Both the position numbers and the translations under genes were made by a program. This document shows, one piece after another, positions 16,525 through 23,219 of a stretch of 37,297 nucleotides of DNA (positions are counted from its first letter, which is position 1; each line of letters opens with the position of its first letter). Under the pieces are notes generated by a model, which worked only from the letters and a program-made list of their open reading frames with translations, was not told the DNA's origin and did no database searches. Source of the DNA: Gammaproteobacteria bacterium (lineage in GTDB: Bacteria > Pseudomonadota > Gammaproteobacteria > Burkholderiales > Burkholderiaceae_D); the NCBI GenBank assembly GCA_903970185.1, contig CAJCIC010000070.1, positions 1 to 37,297 on the forward strand, in the 5' to 3' direction.

Positions 16525-17238
16525 CTAGGTTCCCCCGGGATAGGCGATTCTCACCCAGTGACGCTCGGCGCCGCGCAAAAGCGCGATCAATGCGAAAGTC
16601 ATGGCGAGGTAAATCACGCCTGCCGTAATGTAGGCTTCAAAGGGCAGGTAGTAGGTCGCGTAGATGCTGCCCGCAGCACCGGTGAGATCGACAAGGGAAG
16701 GCACCACGCTTGCAACCGATGTCGCCTGCAGCATCAGGATCACCTCGTTGCCGTAGGCCGGAAGGCAGCGCCGCAGTGCCGAGGGCAGCATGATGTGCAT
16801 GAGCCGCACGCGCGCATTCATGCCCAGGCTCGCTGCCGCCTCGATTTCGCCCACCGCGGTTGCCTTTAGTGCGCCGGCGACGATTTCAACGGTATAGGCC
16901 GTGGTGTTGATGGTGAAGGCGAGCACGGTGCAAAAAAGCGGTCCCTTGAACCAGGTCCAGGGCCAGATGTCGTTCCAGCGCGCTTGCACCCAGGGCAGCT
17001 GCGCCACGCCGTAGTAGATCATGTAGACCTGCAACAAGAGGGGCGTGCCGCGGATCAGGTAGGTGAAAAGCCAGACCGGCCGTGATAAAAGCGCGCGATT
17101 GCTCGCCCTTAGGATCGAAAGCGGCAGGGAAAGGAGCGCTCCCAGGGCGAGCGACAGGACCAGCAGCTCGAGGGTGACGAGAACGCCATGGGCGTAGATG
17201 CGCATCGACTCGGCCGTGAAGATGACGCTGAAGTCCAT
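16525..17238 (-). CDS. Basic/polar amino-acid ABC transporter permease (HisM/AotM-like)
   Basis: A 237-residue inner-membrane permease of the HisMQ family. It starts MDFSVIFTAESMRIYAHGVLVTLELL, with a string of hydrophobic helices and the cytoplasmic EAA loop EIEAAASLGMNARVRLMHIMLPSALRR near residues 135-165 (split here: EAAASLG, then the coupling helix). The ATG at 17238 shares one base with the stop of the preceding permease gene (TGATG), so the longer frame to 17298 is not used. It pairs with the second permease to form the channel for the ATPase at 14612-15385. Confidence 0.92.
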   Translation of the reverse strand: MDFSVIFTAESMRIYAHGVLVTLELLVLSLALGALLSLPLSILRASNRALLSRPVWLFTYLIRGTPLLLQVYMIYYGVAQLPWVQARWNDIWPWTWFKGPLFCTVLAFTINTTAYTVEIVAGALKATAVGEIEAAASLGMNARVRLMHIMLPSALRRCLPAYGNEVILMLQATSVASVVPSLVDLTGAAGSIYATYYLPFEAYITAGVIYLAMTFALIALLRGAERHWVRIAYPGGT

Positions 17239-17933
17239 CAGGCGCTCGCCTGCCTGACGCCACGCGAGAAACGCCGCATCAAGGCACCAAGAATCCACAG
17301 CGAAACCGTGGTGATCAGAAGATAGACGGCACCTGCGGCGAGAAAGTAGACAAACGCTGCGTGCGTTGCGCCGCTGGCCTGCTTGGCGCGATACATCATG
17401 TCGGTCAGTCCGATGATCGACACCAGCGCTGTGGCCTTGATCAGGACCAGCCAGATATTGGTGAACCCCGGCAGTGCAAAGCGGATCATCTGTGGCGTGA
17501 TGATCGAGATCACCACGCGTGCGCTCGACATGCCAAAGGCGCGCGCGGCTTCGGCCTGGCCCGGGGGGATGGCAAGAATGGCACCGCGAAAGGTCTCGGT
17601 CAGGTACGCGCCGTAGATGAAGCCGATGGTCGCAATTCCTGCACTGAGCGGATCGATGTCGACGCTTGCGTTAGAGCCCGACAGACTCAAGAGCTGGTTG
17701 ATGGCGAGTTGGCCGCCGTAAAAAACCAGGAGCATCAGGACCAGGTCGGGGACGCCGCGCACAACGCTCGAATACAGCGTGGCCACAATGCGCAAGGCGC
17801 GAAAGCGCGAGAGCTTGCCCAAGGCGCCGGCCAGGCCCAAGGCGATGGCAATCAGAAGCGAGCCGAAGGCCACCACCAGCGTTAGCCAGGCGCCCTCGAT
17901 GATATTGACGAGATACGGGTCGAACAAGATCAA
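17238..17933 (-). CDS. Basic/polar amino-acid ABC transporter permease (HisQ/AotQ-like)
   Basis: A 231-residue permease with about five hydrophobic segments and the EAA motif QAEAARAFGMSSARV (~126-140). The predicted start is TTG at 17933, overlapping the TGA stop of the binding-protein gene by 4 nt (TTGA); this tight coupling supports the unusual start codon. It is the first of the two HisMQ-family permeases, in the order J-Q-M-O-P seen in Pseudomonas aot. It acts in the inner membrane. Confidence 0.92.
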   Translation of the reverse strand: MILFDPYLVNIIEGAWLTLVVAFGSLLIAIALGLAGALGKLSRFRALRIVATLYSSVVRGVPDLVLMLLVFYGGQLAINQLLSLSGSNASVDIDPLSAGIATIGFIYGAYLTETFRGAILAIPPGQAEAARAFGMSSARVVISIITPQMIRFALPGFTNIWLVLIKATALVSIIGLTDMMYRAKQASGATHAAFVYFLAAGAVYLLITTVSLWILGALMRRFSRGVRQASA

Positions 17934-18718
17934 TCGCTTGCGCCGTAGACATCGAAATCGAAGTATTTGTCGTTGATTTTCTTGTACGTGCCGTTGCTGC
18001 GGATCGCCTTCAGCGCGACGTTGAAGCGGTCGCGCAGATCGGTATCGCCCTTGCGAACGGCAATGCCTGCGCCATAGCCGAAAATTTTCGGGTCGGTCAG
18101 TTCCGGTCCGACCAGGGCGAAGCCCTGGCCATCGGGGGTTTTCAGAAAGCCCTCGGCGGCTTGCGCCTGATCGGCCACCATGGCGTCAAGCCGCTTCGAT
18201 TTCAGATCGAGATAGACCTGGTCTTCGGTATCGTAGGAGACGACCTCGGCGCCGGCGGGCGCCAGCACTTGCTTGGCATAGGTCTCCTGGATCGAGGCCC
18301 GCAAGACACCGACGCGCTTGCCCTTGAAGGCGGCAGGGGTGGAGAGTGTCGAGCCCGTGGGCGCGACGACGCGACCCGGGGTCGTGTAGTACTTGTCCGA
18401 GAAGGCCACCGCCTTCTTGCGCTCGTCGGTAATTGACATCGACGAGATGATGGCGTCGAATTTTCTTGCCTGCAGGCCCGGGATGATGCCATCCCAGTTC
18501 GATTCGACAAAACTGCATTGCGCTTTCATTTCAGCGCAAAGCGCACGTGCAATGTCGACGTCAAAGCCGGTGAATTGTCCATCTGCGGTCTTGTAGGTAA
18601 AGGGCTTGTAGGTCGCATCGACACCGATCCTGATGGTGCTCCAGTCGCGTGCGAACGACGACGTGAAAAGCAGGAGGACGCAGACACCGAAAAGCGAGTG
18701 TCGCAGGAGTTTTTTCAT
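17930..18718 (-). CDS. Periplasmic lysine/arginine/ornithine/histidine-type binding protein (AotJ/HisJ-like)
   Basis: A 262-residue type II solute-binding protein. Residues 1-~23 are a Sec signal peptide (MKKLLRHSLFGVCVLLLF, cleavage near SFA/RD). The mature protein has the amino-acid-binding pattern IRIGVDATYKPF, GFDVDIARALC, SSMSITDERKKAVAFSDKYY and a central Asp in KRLDAMVAD, closest to HisJ/ArgT/AotJ, so arginine, lysine, ornithine or histidine are the likely ligands. The ATG at 18718 is chosen for the signal peptide; the frame to 18973 has no signal at its front. It is the first gene of the five-gene transporter operon. Its leader contains a hairpin followed by nine T residues, described separately. 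Confidence 0.93.
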   Translation of the reverse strand: MKKLLRHSLFGVCVLLLFTSSFARDWSTIRIGVDATYKPFTYKTADGQFTGFDVDIARALCAEMKAQCSFVESNWDGIIPGLQARKFDAIISSMSITDERKKAVAFSDKYYTTPGRVVAPTGSTLSTPAAFKGKRVGVLRASIQETYAKQVLAPAGAEVVSYDTEDQVYLDLKSKRLDAMVADQAQAAEGFLKTPDGQGFALVGPELTDPKIFGYGAGIAVRKGDTDLRDRFNVALKAIRSNGTYKKINDKYFDFDVYGASD

Positions 18719-19040
18719 GGCGCGCTCAAAAAAAAAGGGGGATGACAATCGATGCCTCATCCTGGCTATTGATGCGGATTGGGCTACCGCGCAATGGTAC
18801 GCAGGCAACGCGCCTTGTGCAATTGGCCATAGCGCGTACGATCTCTGGCGCTGAGTTGTTGCTGTGCGCCAACGACGGCTGCGCAGGCAGGGGTGCACGC
18901 GCTTGCGCAATTGCTTTGGTGCACCGCTGAATCTGGATCGCGCCTCGCCTGGCGTGCGCCGCGTGCCTGGCATTCAGACCGGCTAAGGTTGCCGGCGCTC
19001 TAGTACGATGGAGGTGCAGAAGAAAAATCAAGGAGCTCCC
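18719..19040. other. 322-bp divergent region between the transporter operon and the DUF2277 gene
   Basis: It should contain the promoter of the transporter operon (minus) and that of the DUF2277 gene (plus). Besides the hairpin and T9 tract near 18728-18762 and the AAGGAG ribosome binding site of the plus-strand gene (19030-19035), I see no gene and no clear ARG-box-like palindrome. Confidence 0.45.
18728..18762 (-). terminator. Terminator-like hairpin with T9 tract in the transporter operon leader
   Basis: On the minus strand GGATGA (18762-18757) pairs with TCATCC (18745-18740), loop 11 nt, followed by CCC and nine T (18736-18728). The T-run ends 9 nt before the binding-protein ATG. A shorter overlapping stem, GATG/CATC, could compete with it. 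This has the shape of an intrinsic terminator or attenuator, but the stem is short. Confidence 0.4.
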
Positions 19041-19316
19041 ATGTGCAGGAACATCCGCACCCTGTTTAACTTCGAGCCGCCTGCGACTGAAGCCGAAATT
19101 CACGACGCGGCGCTGCAGTTCGTACGCAAACTCAGCGGATTTCACACGCCGGCAAAGGCCAACCAGGCGGCATTCGATGAGGCGGTGGCCGACGTTGCGC
19201 GGGCGGCTTCGCATCTGATCGGCTCGCTCACGACGAGTGCCAAGCCCAGGGATCGGGAAGTCGAGAAGGCCCGGGCACGTGCAAAAAGCGCCCTGCGCTT
19301 TGCGCCAAGACCCTAG
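19041..19316 (+). CDS. DUF2277 family protein, 91 aa
   Basis: The protein starts MCRNIRTLFNFEPPATEAEI and continues with AALQFVRKLSGFHTPAKANQ, the sequence signature I associate with DUF2277. The 91-residue length fits. The ATG at 19041 is supported by AAGGAG 6 nt upstream; an earlier ATG at 19008 in the same frame would separate the protein from its conserved N-terminus. Predicted to be a small cytosolic alpha-helical protein. No function is known to me. It ends 27 nt before the convergent EamA permease stop. Confidence 0.88.
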   Translation: MCRNIRTLFNFEPPATEAEIHDAALQFVRKLSGFHTPAKANQAAFDEAVADVARAASHLIGSLTTSAKPRDREVEKARARAKSALRFAPRP

Positions 19317-19343
19317 ACGAGGGCGGCTCCCCGTTGCGCGCCG

Positions 19344-20204
19344 TCAGCTCAGCGTCAGGCACATCACGCCGGTCAGGATCATCGCCGCTGCAAGCGTGCG
19401 TGTGCGCCTTGCACCTTCGTTGAAGAGGCGCGAGCCGAAATAGGCGCCAATCACCATCGAGATTTCGCGCGCGGGGGCGATGTGGCTAATTGGCGCAAGG
19501 GTCATGGCAAAGAGCACGAGGATGTAGGCGAAAGGGCCAAGGATCGACACGCCAAGCGCGGGCAGCCAGTGTTGCCTGTAGTCGGAAAAAAGCGCATCCC
19601 GATCGCGCAGCGCTTTCGGTGCGAGCGCAATCGCGCGGAAGGTGTTGCCCGCATAGTCAACCAGAATCGGTGACACGAAGAGCACCTTCACCGAGTAGCC
19701 GTCAACCAGGGTATAGGCGGCAATCAGCACGGCGGTCATGGCGCCCCAGGCGAGCCCGCGCCTGGCCGTGGCGGCGTTGAGGATACGCGGGCCACCTGCA
19801 ATCAGAAACACGCCTGCGATGACGAAAACAAGCCCGAGAAGGGCCAGCCAGGACGGCGTTTCTCTAAGGAGCACGACCGCGCCGATGAAGGCGATGAAAG
19901 GCGCCGTGCCGCGCGCCACGGGATAGACGACTGACAGATCGGCGGCACGATAGCCCCGCTGCAATGCCTCCGAGTAGCCAATGTGCAGGATGCCGGTCGC
20001 AACCAGGCAAAGCATCACCACCGGCGTCACGAATGGCCACGCGCGATAGCCGATGCAAAGCGCCAGCGGCGCGTACAGAACGACCGTGCCCGTCGAATAG
20101 AACCAGTTGAAGTGGCGCGATGCTGCGGCGTGCTTGACCAACAGATTCCAGCTAGCATGCGATATCGCCGCAACAAGCAGCAGCACCAGGGCGACAATCG
20201 GCAT
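19344..20204 (-). CDS. EamA/DMT-family permease
   Basis: A 286-residue integral membrane protein with about ten hydrophobic segments in two repeats of five, the layout of drug/metabolite transporters. It begins MPIVALVLLLVAAISHASWNLLVKHA and includes SVVYPVARGTAPFI, the typical EamA helix-4 signature. The start at 20204 places the first helix correctly; the frame extends to 20291 but that part is hydrophilic and Cys-rich. No strong ribosome binding site is seen. It is transcribed divergently from the 2-hydroxyacid dehydrogenase gene across a palindrome-rich gap. Substrate unknown. Confidence 0.9.
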   Translation of the reverse strand: MPIVALVLLLVAAISHASWNLLVKHAAASRHFNWFYSTGTVVLYAPLALCIGYRAWPFVTPVVMLCLVATGILHIGYSEALQRGYRAADLSVVYPVARGTAPFIAFIGAVVLLRETPSWLALLGLVFVIAGVFLIAGGPRILNAATARRGLAWGAMTAVLIAAYTLVDGYSVKVLFVSPILVDYAGNTFRAIALAPKALRDRDALFSDYRQHWLPALGVSILGPFAYILVLFAMTLAPISHIAPAREISMVIGAYFGSRLFNEGARRTRTLAAAMILTGVMCLTLS

Positions 20205-20213
20205 GAGCGAACG

Positions 20214-20256
20214 GCAAGGCAACAATGAGTGCCTGCATTGTATGCACTTGCCTTGC
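20214..20256. repeat. 9-bp inverted repeat in the EamA/dehydrogenase divergent region
   Basis: GCAAGGCAA (20214-20222) and TTGCCTTGC (20248-20256) are perfect reverse complements 25 nt apart. Between them TGCAT/ATGCA (20234-20238, 20242-20246) is a second palindrome, and AGTGC/GCACT (20228-20232, 20244-20248) a third. Such nested symmetry in a divergent promoter region suits a regulator-binding site; alternatively it is a hairpin. Confidence 0.4.
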
Positions 20257-20296
20257 GCTTGCATTGCGCTTGCCAGCCCAACGAAAGCCAAGGGAT

Positions 20297-21268
20297 ATGG
20301 AAACGAGAGGGAAACAGATCACGGTCGCGAGCAATCTCGGTTTTGGTATCGACGAGCGGCTGCGTGCTGCGCCTGTGGTAGGCAAGCTGCATTCGCTGCC
20401 GGCAACCGGCCCCTGGACTTTGCCTGCCGACGCGGAATTTCTGATTTATCTGCACCGGCCAAGCGAAGGCGGCAGGAGCGCTCCCAAGCCCGCGGGCTGG
20501 CCCGGCAGCCTTCGCGCCGTCCAGTGTGCGGCAGCCGGGCTTGACCAATACCCGGACTGGCTCTTCGACATTTCGCCTGTGGCCTGCGCCCGCGGTTCCA
20601 ACTCGGCTGCGATCGCCGAATATGCCCTTTGCGCGATGCTGACGTTCGAAAAGCGCATTCCTGAAATCTGGCAGGACGGGCACAAGCCGTGGCCGACCCA
20701 GGCCGAGACGGCTTCACGACCGCTGGGCGCGCTTGAAGGCAAGACGCTCGGGCTGATCGGCTGGGGTTCGATCGCGCAGCGTGTCGCGGCGCTCGCCAGT
20801 CCTTTTGGCATGCGCGTCATGGCCTGCCGGCGCCAGCCTGCCGCCGACGTTGCCGGCATCACCATGGCGAGCCTTGAAGCGGTGATCGAAAACGCCGACC
20901 ACCTTGTGCTGGCACTGCCCCTAAATGAAGCAACCACGCACATTCTCGATGGCAAGCGCTTGCGCAGCATGAAGCGCAGCGCACATATTGTTAACGTCTC
21001 GCGCGGTGCCCTCGTTGATCAGGCGGCGCTGGAAGGGGCGCTGCGCGAGGGGGCCATCGCTGGTGCCACGCTCGATGTCACCGATCCGGAGCCCCTGCCC
21101 AAGGGCGCGTCCTTGTATAGCGCGCCAAATGTCCGCATTTCGGCCCATGTCTCGTGGGCCTCGCCATCGACGCTTGCCAACGTCAGCCAGAAAATCGGCG
21201 AGAATCTGGCGCGCTTTGCGCGCGGCGAGCCCCTCTTTGACGTCGTCGATCCGCACCTGCGCTATTAG
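20297..21268 (+). CDS. D-isomer-specific 2-hydroxyacid dehydrogenase (NAD(P)-dependent)
   Basis: From the ATG at 20297 the protein has 323 residues. The Rossmann motif GLIGWGSIAQRVA (GxGxxA/G) follows LEGKT, and the catalytic set is present: Arg in NVSRGALVDQ, Glu in DPEPLPKGA and His in ISAHVSWASP. This pattern reduces 2-keto acids to D-2-hydroxy acids or the reverse; it is most like the glyoxylate/hydroxypyruvate reductase branch, but the substrate is not readable. The start is uncertain: an AGGG lies too close (2 nt) to 20297, and an in-frame ATG at 20225 would add 24 residues (MSACIVCTCLALALRLPAQR...) inside the palindromic region. The domain itself begins just after 20297. Confidence 0.9.
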   Translation: METRGKQITVASNLGFGIDERLRAAPVVGKLHSLPATGPWTLPADAEFLIYLHRPSEGGRSAPKPAGWPGSLRAVQCAAAGLDQYPDWLFDISPVACARGSNSAAIAEYALCAMLTFEKRIPEIWQDGHKPWPTQAETASRPLGALEGKTLGLIGWGSIAQRVAALASPFGMRVMACRRQPAADVAGITMASLEAVIENADHLVLALPLNEATTHILDGKRLRSMKRSAHIVNVSRGALVDQAALEGALREGAIAGATLDVTDPEPLPKGASLYSAPNVRISAHVSWASPSTLANVSQKIGENLARFARGEPLFDVVDPHLRY

Positions 21269-21415
21269 CTGCATGCCGGCTTTTGGCAAATTCGCACAAA
21301 GCTGCCCTGGCCCTGGCGATTGCAGTGCGACATGGGGTGTGGTCTAATCCTTGCCCTCTCGTCGCGGCCCGCGCGCCCCCGCCCTTTGCGACCGTTGGCA
21401 TTTCCGGACCTGTAA

Positions 21416-22459
21416 ATGAGTGCGTCCCAGATTCCTGTAACTGTTCTGACCGGCTTTCTTGGCGCCGGCAAGACGACGCTATTGAATCGCATCCTAAGCG
21501 AGCGCCATGGCCATCGCATTGCCGTCATCGAAAACGAATTCGGGCCGGAGGGCGTCGACCATGAACTGCTCGTGCGCGAAGAGGGCGAGCAGATCGTCGA
21601 GATGAACAACGGCTGCATCTGCTGCACGGTGCGCGGCGATCTGTCGCGGATCCTGCGCGAGCTCCAGGCCAAGCGCGCCAACGGCGCGATCGACTTTGAA
21701 CGCGTCATCATCGAAACCACCGGCATGGCCAACCCCGGACCCGTGACCCAGACCTTTTTCATGGACGAAGAGGTCGCCGAGCACTACCTGCTCGATGGTG
21801 TCATTACGGTTGTCGATGGCAAGCACGGCGGGGAGACGCTAACGCGCCAGCCCGAGGCGCAAAGCCAGGTCGGCTTTGCCGACCGCCTGCTCTTGTCCAA
21901 GGTCGACCTGATCTCCGATGAGGAGCGTGAGGACTTGCTGGCCCGGCTGGTCAGAATCAATCCGCGCGCGCCGATCAAAAGCGTCCACTTCGGCGATACG
22001 CCGATCGAGGAGATCCTTGACATCCGTGGCTTTAACCTGACGTCGATCCTCGATATCGATCCGAGCTTTCTCGATGGCGAGCATCCTGACGCGCACGCCG
22101 GCCGCGGCCATGGTGATGCGCCCGGGCATCATGAGCATCATCACGGACATGCGCATGATGACGCCATCAAGGCATTCGTGTTTAATGCCGAGCAGCCCTT
22201 CTCGGCACTGCAGCTCGAGGAATTTCTCTCGGCGATCGTGCAGGTCTATGGCGAGGACATGCTGAGATACAAGGGGGTTCTCTGGGTTGAAGGAAGCGAT
22301 CGGCGTGTGGTTTTCCAGGGTGTGCACATGCTGATGGGAAGTGATTTGGGAAGGCCCTGGACGGCCGACGAGAAGCGATCGAGTAGAATGATTTTCATTG
22401 GCCGGAACCTGCCCGAAGAGACCATCAGAAAGGGTCTTAGGCATTGTCTGGTCAACTAA
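21416..22459 (+). CDS. COG0523/CobW-family GTPase, likely zinc metallochaperone
   Basis: A 347-residue G3E-family GTPase. Walker A is GFLGAGKTT (13-21). The metal-binding CxCC motif is GCICC (66-70), with Cys67, Cys69 and Cys70. The switch region ETTGMANP is at ~100-107, the guanine-specifying SKVD at 161-164, and the CobW C-terminal domain occupies ~255-347. Between the domains lies a His-rich stretch (223-247, 9 His among 25 residues, e.g. GHHEHHHGHAH), typical of YeiR/ZigA-like zinc or other metal delivery proteins. No cobalamin genes are nearby, so cobalt delivery to B12 synthesis is unlikely. The dksA-like gene begins 18 nt downstream, suggesting co-transcription. No Zur-like palindrome is seen in the upstream gap. 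Confidence 0.93.
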   Translation: MSASQIPVTVLTGFLGAGKTTLLNRILSERHGHRIAVIENEFGPEGVDHELLVREEGEQIVEMNNGCICCTVRGDLSRILRELQAKRANGAIDFERVIIETTGMANPGPVTQTFFMDEEVAEHYLLDGVITVVDGKHGGETLTRQPEAQSQVGFADRLLLSKVDLISDEEREDLLARLVRINPRAPIKSVHFGDTPIEEILDIRGFNLTSILDIDPSFLDGEHPDAHAGRGHGDAPGHHEHHHGHAHDDAIKAFVFNAEQPFSALQLEEFLSAIVQVYGEDMLRYKGVLWVEGSDRRVVFQGVHMLMGSDLGRPWTADEKRSSRMIFIGRNLPEETIRKGLRHCLVN

Positions 22460-22477
22460 GAGAGTAGAGGAATCAAA

Positions 22478-23020
22478 ATGGCAGCCAAACCTAGCGCAGC
22501 CCCGGCATTGAAGAAAGCCCCGGTCAAGGCGAGCGCCAAAACGGCATCCGCGCTTGAACCTGCAGCCGAGCGCGCACATGCGCCCGCGCGCGAGCACAAG
22601 GCCGCAAGTACCCGGCTTCTTACCGAAGCCGAGATCTTGAAGGCGCCTGAGAAGGACTACATGAATGCCGCCCAGCTCGCGTTCTTCAAGAATCGCCTGC
22701 AGGAGATGGAACAGGAAATTCTGAAAAATGCCGGGGAGACGACCGAGCATCTGCGCGAGACCATCATCGTCCCCGATCCTGCCGACCGTGCCACCATCGA
22801 GGAAGAGCATGCCCTCGAATTGCGCACGCGTGACCGCGAACGCAAGCTGCTCAAGAAGATCCAGCAGTCGATTCTGCGCATCGATTCGGGCGATTATGGC
22901 TACTGCGAAGAGACCGGTGATCCGATCGGTGTGCCTCGCCTTCTGGCGCGTCCGACGGCGACCCTGTCGCTCGAGGCGCAAGAGCGCCGCGAGATGAAGC
23001 AGAAGATGTACGGCGAGTAG
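22478..23020 (+). CDS. dksA: RNA polymerase-binding regulator DksA, zinc-finger-poor variant
   Basis: A 180-residue DksA. A ~45-residue Ala/Lys/Pro-rich N-terminal extension precedes the coiled coil (~60-135), whose tip keeps the essential DPADRA motif (100-105) and the conserved ELRTRDRERKLLKKI. The zinc-finger region is intact in shape (GDYGYCEETG...LLARPTATLSLEAQER) but only Cys143 remains: the other three ligand positions are Thr146, Ser164 and Ala167. Zinc binding as in E. coli DksA is therefore unlikely. It should enter the RNA polymerase secondary channel and work with ppGpp. RBS AGAGGA lies 7 nt before the ATG. It follows the COG0523 GTPase by 18 nt. Confidence 0.94.
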   Translation: MAAKPSAAPALKKAPVKASAKTASALEPAAERAHAPAREHKAASTRLLTEAEILKAPEKDYMNAAQLAFFKNRLQEMEQEILKNAGETTEHLRETIIVPDPADRATIEEEHALELRTRDRERKLLKKIQQSILRIDSGDYGYCEETGDPIGVPRLLARPTATLSLEAQERREMKQKMYGE

Positions 23021-23219
23021 CCGCTCAAAGGCTGGCCGGCTTGCCTCGGGCGGGCTCCCTTTGTGACGTTTTTGCGTAGGCTCGCCCCTTGCTTCAGGTG
23101 CGGATCCCGCTTCTGGGCATGGTCAGCGCGGATGAGCGTGCTAGACTAAGCTCGCCCCCTTTGGCGCCGGCAGCTACCCCCCTGCGCGGCTACACGCACC
23201 TGGATTCGAGGACGGCGTA

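Noticed and set aside
21416-22459. CobW GTPase as part of cobalamin synthesis
   Set aside because: No cob genes are near; the His-rich loop and CxCC fit a zinc-type COG0523 chaperone better.
21839-22981. 380-aa open frame on the minus strand across cobW and dksA
   Set aside because: It is fully antisense to two well-supported genes, has no recognisable domain, and long antisense frames are expected in GC-rich coding DNA.
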